Assembly: GCA_900316355.1 (NCBI GenBank)
Contig: ONCQ01000013.1
Span: forward strand, 1 to 59,406
Direction of reading: 5' to 3'
Length of the DNA: 59,406 bases
DNA from: an uncultured Prevotellaceae bacterium
GTDB taxonomy: Bacteria > Bacteroidota > Bacteroidia > Bacteroidales > Bacteroidaceae
In this document: positions 1 to 8,926 of the stretch, piece by piece
Numbering within the stretch: the stretch's first letter is position 1
How the letters are laid out: the number at the start of each line of letters is the position of its first letter
Program-made: the position numbers and the translations under genes
The notes under the pieces: generated by a model
What the model saw: the letters and a program-made list of their open reading frames with translations, nothing else
The model's database searches: none
Told to the model about the DNA's origin: nothing

Positions 1-13
1 AATCTGGGACATG

Positions 14-47
14 ACAAAGCCCTGGCTTGGGAAAGTCGGGGCTTTGT
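14..47 (+). terminator. Rho-independent terminator of an upstream plus-strand gene
   Basis: A perfect 9-bp stem (ACAAAGCCC at 14-22, GGGCTTTGT at 39-47) with a 16-base loop is followed by TTTCTT. The T-rich side is on the plus strand, so it should end a gene lying before the window. No coding end is visible in bases 1-13. Confidence 0.7.
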
Positions 48-63
48 TTCTTAAAAAAACTAA

Positions 64-99
64 AAGAGGCCGTGTCTGTTACTTTTGACACGACCTCTT
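64..99 (-). terminator. Terminator of manC
   Basis: A 13-bp stem pairs 64-76 with 87-99 around a ten-base loop. Its one imperfect pair is a G-U wobble in the minus-strand RNA, and the minus strand continues into TTTTAGTTTTTTT. It starts five bases past the manC stop and is oriented to end that transcript. Confidence 0.75.
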
Positions 100-103
100 G
101 TGT

Positions 104-1186
104 TTATCCCTCCAGATGGGCGAGGGTTTGCAATCGTCGCATGGCAGCGGCATCGTCCTTGGGGCATATCATCAGCACCCCTTTTTCTTCCGTGACGACG
201 AAGTTGTCCAGTCCGCTGATAGCAGCCATGTGTCCCGATGGCAGCCGCACGATATTTCCCGAAGCGTTATCGAACAGCGCTTCGCTGTGCACTGTCACAT
301 TCCCGCGTCCGTCGGTCTTGATGTCTGTCGGCGGTTGCGGCGTATTGGTGCGCGGCGTGTACAGGGCATCGGTAGCAATCCCCTGCCACGACCCTAAGTC
401 AGCCCATCCGAAGCGGCATTTCTGCACATAGCTGTGTCCGGTATGCTCCAGAACGGCATGTTCCATGGATAGGTTGGGAAGCACTGCGTAGGTGGCCAGC
501 GAGGGATAGACATCCTGGTACTCCGGCACGTGCTTGATGATGTTGTGCAACATGTAGTGTGCGCCGAACACAAAGAGGCCGGTGTTCCACAGGAACTCGC
601 CGCTGTCCATGAACAGCTGTGCAAAGTGTTGGTCTGGTTTCTCGGTGAACGTCTTGACGCGGTGGATGCGTTGTTCCTCCTCGATGGATTCTCCCATTTG
701 TACGTAGCCATAAGCAATCTCGGGGCGTGTGGGGTGTACGCCCATGGTGATGACACCGTTGTGGTCCTCCATCGCACGAAGAGCGTACAATAGGTCATTG
801 TCGAACAGGTCGTCGCCGTAGATAACCTGATCGGAAGGTGATAGCACAATGCAGGCTTCCGGACATCTGCGCAGGATAACGGTCGTGGCCCAGGTCACAG
901 GGGCGAGGGTGCCGCGGCGCACAGGTTCTTCCAGAATCTGTTCGCGTGGCAGTTGTGGCAATTGCTCCTGCAGGATTGCCGTGTAGGAGTGATGCGTGCT
1001 GACATAAATGTTTTCAGGACGGATGAAGCGTGTGAAACGGTCGTAGGTCTGCTGGATGAGCGTACGCCCCGTGCCTTCAAAGTCCATAAACTGTTTGGGG
1101 AAGTTCTCGCGGCTTGCTGGCCACAGGCGGCTTCCGGTGCCTCCGGCTAAGATGAGGCAGAAATACTTCTCAGAAGGTTTGGTCAT
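104..1186 (-). CDS. manC: Mannose-1-phosphate guanylyltransferase
   Basis: The 360-residue protein should make GDP-mannose from mannose 1-phosphate and GTP in the cytoplasm, feeding GDP-mannose and GDP-fucose dependent glycan assembly. The nucleotidyltransferase signature LAGGTGSRLWP is at residues 13-23, followed by FPKQF, EPVRRGTLAP, SPSDQ at 116-120, FTEKP, LWNTGLF and GWADLGSW, which are characteristic of the mannose rather than the glucose branch. The length fits the single-domain form without a fused phosphomannose isomerase. It is the last gene of a minus-strand run behind a GH105 enzyme (34-bp gap) and an M20 peptidase, and is followed by a terminator. Many glycosyltransferases later in the window could use its product, though none is adjacent. 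No Shine-Dalgarno sequence is seen before the ATG. Confidence 0.93.
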   Translation of the reverse strand: MTKPSEKYFCLILAGGTGSRLWPASRENFPKQFMDFEGTGRTLIQQTYDRFTRFIRPENIYVSTHHSYTAILQEQLPQLPREQILEEPVRRGTLAPVTWATTVILRRCPEACIVLSPSDQVIYGDDLFDNDLLYALRAMEDHNGVITMGVHPTRPEIAYGYVQMGESIEEEQRIHRVKTFTEKPDQHFAQLFMDSGEFLWNTGLFVFGAHYMLHNIIKHVPEYQDVYPSLATYAVLPNLSMEHAVLEHTGHSYVQKCRFGWADLGSWQGIATDALYTPRTNTPQPPTDIKTDGRGNVTVHSEALFDNASGNIVRLPSGHMAAISGLDNFVVTEEKGVLMICPKDDAAAMRRLQTLAHLEG

Positions 1187-1220
1187 GGTAGGTTAGTATA
1201 TGTTCTTGATGTTCTTCCTC

Positions 1221-4200
1221 TTATTTCTTCACCACTTTTCGGCCATTAACGATAAAGATTCCCTTGTTCCAGGTTGCAGGGTGTATGCGCCTTCCGCTTA
1301 GGTCGTAGATGGTTGCAGGGGTAGTGGATTGTGGTTTTTCTGTGATTTCATCGATGCCTACGGATTCATTGAAGCGGATGCGAATCTCGGTGGGGCTGTT
1401 CCATTTATTGGTGCTGTTGCCGCTGCAGAGGATTCGCACATAGCGAGCCTCCACGGGTGTGAAACGGTAACGCTCCATCTGGTTGGTGAGGCCGCTGCTG
1501 ACGATGGTACCGGTGGCATCTGTCCAAGTCCGGTTGTCGATGGAGGTCTGTATCTTAAAGGTGAAGGTGCGCTGATTGCCATTGTAGAAAGCCATATCTA
1601 CGGCATAGACATTCTTGACATCCTTTAGTTCGAAGCAGATCCATTGGTTCATGCCCTCTTGGCTCCAGCGGGTGGATAGGTTGCTGTCGTTGACATTGGC
1701 TTCCACGTTCGTGTTATTTTCCCGTCCTATAGCGGTGATGGTGATGTTCTCCTGTTTTTCGTCCAGCGGCACGGTGCGCATCAGTGTGCGGCGCTGGTTG
1801 TCAGCCATCTCTCCGCCCGCCTCGCTGTGTATGTCGGAAACAATCAGCTCATAGCGGCCATAGTCCAGCGGCTCACTCAGCGTGATGGTCACCGTGTGGT
1901 CCTCGCCGATATGGAAGTCTGCGGCATCAACGGCTGTGAGTTCACTTAGATAAGGATCCCCGTTGATGAGCGAGCGCAACAGGTAGTTGCCCGCATCTGA
2001 GGCCTCTGTGGCGTCGGGCTGCTGGTTGAAGGTCACGGTGATTCGTGCGGCATCATCACTGAGCCGCACGCCCGTCATGCGAAGCTTTGGCAGGTTGGCA
2101 TCATCAGCCGCCAGCTTGCTCATCTCTGCGACGGCCATGAGGTAGGCGCCTACACCGAAGTCATGGTAGTCAGTAGCCTTGATGGTCGTGTTGGGGCTGG
2201 CATTTTCTCCTATAGGCTGTATGTACCCCACAGTGCCGTTTTCCTGTAGCGCGATGGTGGAGAGATAGTTCCAGGCACGCTCCAGTGTGGCGCCGTACTC
2301 CATCTCAGAGAGGATGCCGTTGCGGATACCCCAGGCGTATGCGAATGTGTTGAGAGCCGTGCCGCTCGTCTCGCGGCCTGGAGCCTGTGCCGGGTCATGG
2401 AGTGAGCGCGTCCAGTAGCCCTCGTCCTGCTGACATGCTTTGAGGGCTGCTGCCATACGACGGTAGTAGGTGATATACTCCTCGCGATGCACATCGTCCT
2501 CGGGTAGCTCGCTGAGCACCTTGGCGAAGGCGGCGAAGATCCAGCCGTCGCCGCGCGCCCAGAAGTCCTTCTTACCAGTGTATGTTGTGTGGGCAGGATA
2601 GACATATTTGGCATCGCGGAAGTAAAGACCAGTTTCCTCGTCATACATGATGCTGTTGGCATACTGCCAATAGTCGTACATCTTGTTGAGATAAGTCTGT
2701 TCGCCCGTGATGTGATAGAGCTTGGTCATGATAGGCATCACCATGAACAGACCGTCCACCCACCAGAGATAGTCGTTGGCATCGGTCGATATCTCATAGC
2801 CCATGACTTCCAAGGCACGTTCAATCTTCTTCGGGTCGTGCTGCGAGTCAAGGTTATAGAGGTCGGCATATACCTGGAAGCATACCTGGTTGTCGCCGAA
2901 GAGCACCCAGTTGCTCCCTTCGCCGTAGGTCTTATACTGCCATGTTTCGGGATTCGTGCCGGTGGCTCCCCACCAGTTGCTGCGCTCGGCCCATGCCGTA
3001 CTGTAGTTGCGGTATTGCTCATCGCCGGTCACATCATAGGCGGCCATGTTGCCAATGTGATAGACGGCTCTGTTCCAGAAGTAGTCGCCATAGTTGGGAT
3101 GGCGCTCCTGCCATGTCTGGTTGACGGTGTTCAGGATATGTAGTACTTCCTCGCGTTGGGGCAGTGTCTGCATGGATGTGGGAGCGAGCGGTTGCTCAAT
3201 GGTCTGTTTGAAATTGAGCAGTGCCTCAAACCATGCCTCGTCGCTGTCATAGCGCCCTGCGGGGAAGATCGACCATCCGCCACCGAAGTAGAATGTGAGC
3301 TCTGTGCCCACCGTGTAATCGGTTGTGAGACACAAGTGGCTGTCAATCACCTCAGTGGTGACAGCTCCTGCGTGTTCCCCAGAAGGTATATACGCCCCCT
3401 GGAAGAACCGTGCCCCGGCGCTCGTGATGCTGCCCTCGCTCTTTGCCTCTGCCCATGCCACCAAGCCTGGTGTCTTCGAGTCGGCCACGCCTTCCACGAG
3501 GTGTGTCATATCCGTATGCTGATACACCGCTACGGCCAGCTTGAATGTCTTCGCAGGGCCTTCGAAGCGCACGGTTGCCTTATTGAGCAGGGCACCCGCC
3601 GTAGTTGTAACGTGGAGCGTCTTGGTATAAGCAGAACCATCCACCATCACATTGTTATAGGTCAGTGTGAAGCTCGACTGCAGTGCTGACTGTTCATCGA
3701 TGACGCAGCTGTTATAGGGATTATGCATCTGCAGGTGGCCACCGACCACAGCTGCCGTGCCTCCGCATCCCAACCGTTTTCCGTTGACAGAGTAGGCATC
3801 CACGCCATACTGGCTCTCATTGTGGTAGTTGGAGAGTTTGTACATATCGTCGATGACGGGTATGGCCTTCTTTTTGAACCACACATCCACGCCCTGCGCT
3901 GTGTTGGGCTCGTTTTTGAGCAGCGTCGAGGAGTACATGCGGTAGGCGCAGAGGTCGTTTTCCCAAGCGATATCATCGCGCGTCGATGGCATCTTGACAG
4001 CGGCATAAGTCACTTTTGATGGTGCCGTGGGTGTACCGTCGGTCAGTGTGTAGCCAGTCGTAGCGCCGTGAGGAACGGTGGCGCGGAAGCGGATGGTATG
4101 CCCGTCGGCCAGCGCTTCGAAGGGCACTATCGTGCCGTTTTCGGTCTTCAGTGTATGAGTGGTTGGGTTGATATCCTCTGGCAATACTACCTCCACCGTC

Positions 4201-4313
4201 TCGTCCTGACGGTCGATGGCCAAGGTGTTCTTCAGGCGGAAACTGTAGTCTTGGGCTGTGCCGGGTAGGCAAAGGCCCAAGAAAAGCAGCGGTGAAAGAA
4301 GATGTTTGAACAT
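1221..4313 (-). CDS. Secreted GH105 unsaturated rhamnogalacturonyl hydrolase with DUF4861 and F5/8C domains
   Basis: This 1030-residue secreted enzyme has a signal peptide (about 1-20, ending TAQ). An N-terminal region of about 25-380 resembles DUF4861, and a GH88/GH105 alpha/alpha-barrel lies at about 390-700 with the hallmark WARGDGW and the run DYLWWVDGLFMVMP. A beta-sandwich linker follows, then a discoidin/F5-8C type carbohydrate-binding domain (about 855-985) and a short C-terminal sorting tail (YDLSGRR ... NGRKVVKK). GH105 enzymes release the unsaturated galacturonyl residue left by rhamnogalacturonan or ulvan lyases, so this likely acts on pectin RG-I products and complements the PL11 lyase at 53232. 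No clear promoter lies in the 54 bp before it, so it may be co-transcribed with the upstream M20 gene. The exact substrate is inferred. Confidence 0.85.
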   Translation of the reverse strand: MFKHLLSPLLFLGLCLPGTAQDYSFRLKNTLAIDRQDETVEVVLPEDINPTTHTLKTENGTIVPFEALADGHTIRFRATVPHGATTGYTLTDGTPTAPSKVTYAAVKMPSTRDDIAWENDLCAYRMYSSTLLKNEPNTAQGVDVWFKKKAIPVIDDMYKLSNYHNESQYGVDAYSVNGKRLGCGGTAAVVGGHLQMHNPYNSCVIDEQSALQSSFTLTYNNVMVDGSAYTKTLHVTTTAGALLNKATVRFEGPAKTFKLAVAVYQHTDMTHLVEGVADSKTPGLVAWAEAKSEGSITSAGARFFQGAYIPSGEHAGAVTTEVIDSHLCLTTDYTVGTELTFYFGGGWSIFPAGRYDSDEAWFEALLNFKQTIEQPLAPTSMQTLPQREEVLHILNTVNQTWQERHPNYGDYFWNRAVYHIGNMAAYDVTGDEQYRNYSTAWAERSNWWGATGTNPETWQYKTYGEGSNWVLFGDNQVCFQVYADLYNLDSQHDPKKIERALEVMGYEISTDANDYLWWVDGLFMVMPIMTKLYHITGEQTYLNKMYDYWQYANSIMYDEETGLYFRDAKYVYPAHTTYTGKKDFWARGDGWIFAAFAKVLSELPEDDVHREEYITYYRRMAAALKACQQDEGYWTRSLHDPAQAPGRETSGTALNTFAYAWGIRNGILSEMEYGATLERAWNYLSTIALQENGTVGYIQPIGENASPNTTIKATDYHDFGVGAYLMAVAEMSKLAADDANLPKLRMTGVRLSDDAARITVTFNQQPDATEASDAGNYLLRSLINGDPYLSELTAVDAADFHIGEDHTVTITLSEPLDYGRYELIVSDIHSEAGGEMADNQRRTLMRTVPLDEKQENITITAIGRENNTNVEANVNDSNLSTRWSQEGMNQWICFELKDVKNVYAVDMAFYNGNQRTFTFKIQTSIDNRTWTDATGTIVSSGLTNQMERYRFTPVEARYVRILCSGNSTNKWNSPTEIRIRFNESVGIDEITEKPQSTTPATIYDLSGRRIHPATWNKGIFIVNGRKVVKK

Positions 4314-4367
4314 ATCGGAGTTAGTTAGTGTTTATAGCTGTTGAAAAGTGCGGTGTTGGTGAAGCGA

Positions 4368-5477
4368 TTATAGGATAATGCCATCGAGCATGGTCAAGTA
4401 GTCCTTAATGGCTCCCCTTATCTCTGGGATGCGAATGTACTCATCTGCTGTGTGGCTGCGGGCGCTGTCGCCGGGGCCCATTTTCAGCGAAGGCCATGGC
4501 ATCAGGGCCTGGTCGGAAAGCGTTGGCGAACCGAAGGTGCGGCGTGGCTCGCCTTCCAACGTGGCACCCAGTGCCAATGCGCGTTGTACCAGCGGGTGCT
4601 GTTCATCAATGGATGATGAGTTGAGGCGGAAGGAACGGGCTGTCACTTCACTCTTCGCGTGCGCGCATACGCGTTCATATATTTCTTGGTTAGAGTAGCA
4701 CTCGTTACTCCGCACATCCACGGTGAACGTACAGCGGTCGGGCACCACGTTGTGCTGTGTACCCGCCTGCACGATGGTGACACTCATCTTCACGGGACCC
4801 AGCAGTGGCGATGATTTCGGGAAATGGTACGTGCGGAACCATTCGATGTCCTGTATGGCATGGTAGATGGCGTTGTCACCCTCATTGCGTGCTGCGTGTC
4901 CGGCCTTTCCGTGGGCTGTGCAGTCTAATACCATCAAGCCCTTTTCCGCAATGGCGGGCTGCATCTTTGTAGGCTCGCCCACGAGGGCTACGCTGACAGG
5001 TGGCAGCTGCTTCAGCGCACGCGCTATGCCATCACGCCCGGACACTTCCTCCTCGGCAGATGCCAGGAAGATGAAGTTGCAGGATTGAGGACGTGTTGCC
5101 AATATGCGGAATACCTGCAGTAATGCCACCAATGAACCGCCATCGTCATTGCTTCCCAGACCATAGAGGCAATCGTCTTCCAATGTTGGGGTAAAGGGGT
5201 CGCGTTGCCAAGCATCTACAGGTTTTACCGTGTCGATATGTGCGTTCAGCAGTAGGGTGGGGCGCTGTGCGTCGTAGTCACGGGCGATGCACCACACGTT
5301 ATGACCATCGCGCTGCAAGGAGAACCATTTGCGTCCGCTAGTGTCATGCTGCCTCTTGGCAATAAAATCAAACAGCACATCAGCAGCAGCGCCCTCGTTG
5401 CGGCTGGTGCGCGGCGTGGCGATAAGTTGTTGCAGCAGTGCAACCGCTTCGTCGGTCATGGATGATAAATTGCTCAT
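4368..5477 (-). CDS. M20 family metallo-deacetylase/peptidase, ArgE/DapE type
   Basis: The 369-residue cytoplasmic zinc hydrolase carries the M20 metal ligands in order: H80-x-D82 in NAHIDTV, D111 in GSNDDGG and the E142-E143-E144 cluster in ASAEEEVSGRDG. A dimerisation domain follows (GKAGHAARN), and a distal SPTLSDQALM segment takes the position of the last ligand region. The overall pattern resembles acetylornithine or succinylornithine deacetylases of Bacteroidetes arginine synthesis, but DapE and generic dipeptidases share it, so no symbol is given. It heads the minus-strand run ending in manC. A perfect -7 box 24 bp upstream supports the chosen ATG. Confidence 0.85.
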   Translation of the reverse strand: MSNLSSMTDEAVALLQQLIATPRTSRNEGAAADVLFDFIAKRQHDTSGRKWFSLQRDGHNVWCIARDYDAQRPTLLLNAHIDTVKPVDAWQRDPFTPTLEDDCLYGLGSNDDGGSLVALLQVFRILATRPQSCNFIFLASAEEEVSGRDGIARALKQLPPVSVALVGEPTKMQPAIAEKGLMVLDCTAHGKAGHAARNEGDNAIYHAIQDIEWFRTYHFPKSSPLLGPVKMSVTIVQAGTQHNVVPDRCTFTVDVRSNECYSNQEIYERVCAHAKSEVTARSFRLNSSSIDEQHPLVQRALALGATLEGEPRRTFGSPTLSDQALMPWPSLKMGPGDSARSHTADEYIRIPEIRGAIKDYLTMLDGIIL

Positions 5478-5500
5478 GACTTTTTTTCATCTTGCAGCTG

Positions 5501-5508
5501 CAAAGGTA
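5501..5508 (-). promoter_or_regulatory. Bacteroidetes -7 box for the M20 gene
   Basis: The minus strand reads TACCTTTG, an exact match to the TAnnTTTG -7 element of the primary Bacteroidetes sigma factor. It lies 24 bp upstream of the ATG at 5477. Confidence 0.75.
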
Positions 5509-5645
5509 ATGATTTTTTCTATTATCGTCTCATAAAAGGGTTGTTTTTTCCGAAAAAGTGCTACTACATAAGCCAAAAAGGGAAAAAACGTGGTTTCTTT
5601 CACACAAATCTTTCAACTTTCACCCTTTTACTCTCAACTTTTCAC

Positions 5646-5653
5646 TATCTTTG
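5646..5653 (+). promoter_or_regulatory. Bacteroidetes -7 box for the acyl-CoA ligase gene
   Basis: TATCTTTG matches TAnnTTTG exactly. Transcription should start near 5660, downstream of the first in-frame ATG (5558), so the ATG at 5684 is the usable start. Confidence 0.75.
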
Positions 5654-5683
5654 TCCCATCATTTCTGTCAAAAGTCTCTGCTT

Positions 5684-7492
5684 ATGCTGAATCATGCTTC
5701 TCTTTCCGTGCTCATTCATGAGCAGGCCAAGGTGTATGGCGACCGCGTAGCGCTGAGCTATCGCGACTATGCAACAGCCACGTGGCGAACCATCTCATGG
5801 AACGATTTCTCCAAGCGTGTATCGTTGGTGTCTAATGCCTTGTTGACGATGGGCGTGGGCGTACAAGAGAACATTGCCGTGTTCTCCCAGAATAAGCCCG
5901 AGAGTGTCTGCGTCGATTTCGGTGTGTATGGCATCCGTGCGGTGAGTATCCCCTTCTATGCCACCAGCAGCGAGGCGCAGATCCAATATATGATTAACGA
6001 CGCCTCCATTCGTTTTGTTTTCGTGGGCGAGCAGTATCAGTACGACACCGCTTTCCGTGTCCTCAAGATGTGTCCCACGCTGGAGCGCCTCATCATCTTT
6101 GACCCCACGGTGCAGAAGAATCCGCAGGACCAGGTGTCTCTCTACTTTGATGAATTTCTGCGACAGGGCGAGGGCTTCCCCTTCTCAGAGCAGGTGGCAG
6201 AACGTGCTGCTGCCGTGCAGCCCGATGACTTGGTGAACATTCTCTACACTAGCGGCACTACGGGTGTCTCTAAGGGCGTCACTCTCACCTATCGTATGTA
6301 TGCAGCTGCCATCCCCGCCAACGATGCTGTTATGCATCTCTCTGACAAGGATGTTATCATGTGCTTCCTGCCTTTCACCCATGTCTTTGAGCGTGCCTGG
6401 AGCTATTGGTGCCTGAGCCGTGGCGCACAGCTGGCCATCAACCTCAAGCCGCAGGATATCCAGATGACGTTGCGTGAGGTGCATCCCACTTGTATGGCCG
6501 CCGTGCCGCGCTTCTGGGAGAAGGTGTATGCGGGTGTGCAGGAGAAGATAGCCACCAGCAGTGCCATGCAACGGAAGCTGATTCTGGATGCGCTCGCCGT
6601 AGGCAAGAAATACAATATCGACTACAAGATGAAGGGTATCATCCCTCCGTTGCCGCTGAAGCTACGCTATGCTTTCTACGAGAAAACCATTATCTCTCTT
6701 CTCAAGAAAACCCTCGGCCTCGAGAATGCCCACTTCTTCCCCACGGCAGGCGCTGCTATCCCGCGTGAGGTGGAGGAATTTGTGCATTCCTGCGGCATCA
6801 ATATGACAGCCGGTTACGGTCTTACCGAGACGACGGCCACCGTCAGTTGTGACTGGCATGACTCCCCCGTCTGCGTAGGCTCCGTGGGCCGTGTCCTTGA
6901 AGGTATCGAAATCAGCTTCGGCGAGAACAATGAGATTCTCCTCAAGGGAGACACCATCACTAAGAGCTATTACCGTAAGGCTGAGATGACGGCACAGGCC
7001 ATCGACAAGGATGGCTGGTTCCACACCGGTGATAGCGGCTACATCAAGAACGGCGAGCTCTACCTCACCGATCGCATCAAGGACCTCTTCAAGACTAGCA
7101 ATGGTAAGTATATCTCCCCGCAGGCACTGGAGTCGAAGTTTGTAGTGGATCGCTATATCGATGAAATCGCGATTATTGCTGATGAGCGCAAGTTCGTGTC
7201 AGCTCTCGTCATCCCCGACTACAGCCTTCTGGAGAAATGGGCGCGCGATAATGCCGTCGCCTTTGAGACGCGCGAGCAGCTCTGCGAGAACCCCTTGGTC
7301 GTGCAGATGGTGCTCAGCCGCATCTCTATGTTGCAGCAGGAGTTCGCCCACTACGAGCAGGTGAAGCGCATCACGCTTCTTCCAAGGCCTTTCTCCATGG
7401 AGCGTGGCGAGCTTACCAATACGCTGAAGATACGCCGCCCCATCATCGCCAAGAACTACAAGGATCTCATTGATAAGATGTATGAGGAATAG
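5684..7492 (+). CDS. Long-chain fatty acid--CoA ligase (AMP-forming)
   Basis: The 602-residue enzyme activates fatty acids to acyl-CoA through an acyl-adenylate. The P-loop-like motif YTSGTTGVSKG lies near residues 187-200, the adenylate motif YGLTETTATVS near 377, and HTGDSGY followed by DRIKDLFKTSNGKYISP near 447-480. The insert and end resemble the long FACS form common in Bacteroidetes. The frame remains open back to 5558, but those 42 codons overlap the promoter at 5646 and encode no family-like sequence, so the later ATG was chosen. The gene diverges from the M20 gene. Substrate chain length cannot be read from the sequence. Confidence 0.92.
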   Translation: MLNHASLSVLIHEQAKVYGDRVALSYRDYATATWRTISWNDFSKRVSLVSNALLTMGVGVQENIAVFSQNKPESVCVDFGVYGIRAVSIPFYATSSEAQIQYMINDASIRFVFVGEQYQYDTAFRVLKMCPTLERLIIFDPTVQKNPQDQVSLYFDEFLRQGEGFPFSEQVAERAAAVQPDDLVNILYTSGTTGVSKGVTLTYRMYAAAIPANDAVMHLSDKDVIMCFLPFTHVFERAWSYWCLSRGAQLAINLKPQDIQMTLREVHPTCMAAVPRFWEKVYAGVQEKIATSSAMQRKLILDALAVGKKYNIDYKMKGIIPPLPLKLRYAFYEKTIISLLKKTLGLENAHFFPTAGAAIPREVEEFVHSCGINMTAGYGLTETTATVSCDWHDSPVCVGSVGRVLEGIEISFGENNEILLKGDTITKSYYRKAEMTAQAIDKDGWFHTGDSGYIKNGELYLTDRIKDLFKTSNGKYISPQALESKFVVDRYIDEIAIIADERKFVSALVIPDYSLLEKWARDNAVAFETREQLCENPLVVQMVLSRISMLQQEFAHYEQVKRITLLPRPFSMERGELTNTLKIRRPIIAKNYKDLIDKMYEE

Positions 7493-7554
7493 TTTAAGGT
7501 TTAAAGTTTAAAGACGGGCACATCAATTGTCAATCCGCAAATAGAAATATATAG

Positions 7555-8667
7555 GTGATCACTCAAGAACAGTTAAAAGAAATTCAGGAGCGCGTGGAGG
7601 CGCTCTGTAAATACCTCGATATCCCACGTAAGCAGATGGAATATGAGGAAGAACAGTTGCGCACGCAAGCCCCCGACTTCTGGGAGGATGCTAAGCGTGC
7701 AGAGGAACAGATGAAGAAAGTCAAGGGCCTTGAGAAATGGATTAAGGGCTATGCTGAGGTGAGCACCCTCGCGGAGGAACTTGCCACCGCCTTTGACTTC
7801 TACAAAGAGGAACTCGTTACTGAACAGGAGGTGGATGAGTTGTATGCCAAAACCATCGATTCCATCGAAGTGCTGGAGCTGCGCAATATGCTACAGCGTG
7901 AAGAGGACTCTATGGACGCTGTTCTCAAGATCAACTCAGGAGCAGGCGGCACAGAGGCACAGGATTGGGCGCAGATGCTGATGCGCATGTATATGCGCTG
8001 GGCTGAGCAGAATGGCTACAAATGCGTGGTCAGCAACCTCCTCGAGGCGGATGATGCCGGCATCAAGTCGTGTACCCTTGAGATTATGGGCGATTACGCC
8101 TATGGCTACCTGAAGGGCGAGAATGGCGTCCATCGTCTAGTACGCGTATCGCCTTACAACGCTCAGGGTAAGCGCATGACCTCTTTCGCCAGCGTCTTCG
8201 TTACACCTCTTGTGGACGATTCCATCGAGGTGAACATCGAGCAGGCCCGCATCTCTTGGGACACTTTCCGCAGTAGCGGTGCCGGAGGACAAAACGTAAA
8301 TAAAGTGGAGTCGGGCGTTCGACTGCGCTACCAATATAAAGACCCTTATACGGGTGAGGAGGAGGAAATCCTCATTGAGAACACCGAGACGCGCGACCAG
8401 CCCAAGAACAAAGAGAACGCCTTGCGGCTGTTGCGCTCCATGCTCTATGACAAAGAACTGCAACACCGTATGCAGGAGCAGGCCAAGGTGGAGGCGGGTA
8501 AGAAGAAGATTGAGTGGGGTTCGCAGATTCGTTCCTATGTCTTCGATGACCGCCGTGTTAAGGACCACCGTACCGGCTATCAGACGTCTGATGTCGGTGC
8601 TGTCATGGATGGTAAAATCGACGGTTTCATCAAGGCCTACCTCATGGAGTTTGGCGGCGAAGCCTGA
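7555..8667 (+). CDS. prfB: Peptide chain release factor 2
   Basis: The 370-residue RF2 recognises UGA and UAA stop codons and triggers peptide release. The catalytic GGQ is in SSGAGGQNVNK (about 242-250) and the codon-recognition tripeptide is SPY (about 197-199), the RF2 SPF-type rather than the RF1 PxT-type. The start codon is GTG, and no better in-frame ATG precedes the conserved ITQEQLKEIQERV. The slippery CTT-TGA-C site that regulates RF2 in many bacteria is absent: the equivalent position reads CTC GAT in frame. It lies 62 bp after the acyl-CoA ligase gene, with no -7 box noticed between them. Confidence 0.96.
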   Translation: MITQEQLKEIQERVEALCKYLDIPRKQMEYEEEQLRTQAPDFWEDAKRAEEQMKKVKGLEKWIKGYAEVSTLAEELATAFDFYKEELVTEQEVDELYAKTIDSIEVLELRNMLQREEDSMDAVLKINSGAGGTEAQDWAQMLMRMYMRWAEQNGYKCVVSNLLEADDAGIKSCTLEIMGDYAYGYLKGENGVHRLVRVSPYNAQGKRMTSFASVFVTPLVDDSIEVNIEQARISWDTFRSSGAGGQNVNKVESGVRLRYQYKDPYTGEEEEILIENTETRDQPKNKENALRLLRSMLYDKELQHRMQEQAKVEAGKKKIEWGSQIRSYVFDDRRVKDHRTGYQTSDVGAVMDGKIDGFIKAYLMEFGGEA

Positions 8668-8686
8668 GAATGGCGGCCATAAAATT

Positions 8687-8722
8687 GTCGAAATAACGTT
8701 ATAACGAAATAACGATATTACG
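8687..8722. repeat. Short AATAACG intergenic repeat
   Basis: Between prfB and the next small gene the sequence AATAACG or a near copy occurs four times in about 36 bp (for example 8692-8698 and 8708-8714). It is a low-complexity spacer repeat and no function is visible. Confidence 0.5.
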
Positions 8723-8775
8723 AGGCCGCCCAACCTCATTAAACCTTAAACTTTAAACATTAAACTAAACAAAAT

Positions 8776-8922
8776 ATGAGCAAAACAAAGAAAGAGCTGC
8801 GTGCAGCCAAGAAGGCCGAGCGCGAAGAGCGTCAGGCCAAGCGTGTCATCAATTGGATTGTCGGGGGACTTCTCGTCTTCTTCCTCGTTATCTTCTTTGG
8901 CTACCTGATTATGTACGCCTGA
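8776..8922 (+). CDS. 48-residue single-pass membrane protein
   Basis: The small gene starts at ATG 8776 and stops at TGA 8920-8922. The product has a highly charged Lys/Glu/Arg-rich N-terminus (about 1-23), a Trp at the interface and one hydrophobic helix (about 27-47, GGLLVFFLVIFFGYLIM). By the positive-inside rule the charged part should be cytoplasmic. It ends only four bases before the CYTH gene, so the two are probably translated from one message. I do not recognise a named family. Confidence 0.65.
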   Translation: MSKTKKELRAAKKAEREERQAKRVINWIVGGLLVFFLVIFFGYLIMYA

Positions 8923-8926
8923 TATT

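Noticed and set aside
5558-5683. N-terminal extension of the acyl-CoA ligase
   Set aside because: It overlaps the -7 box at 5646 and lacks family similarity, so translation starts at 5684.
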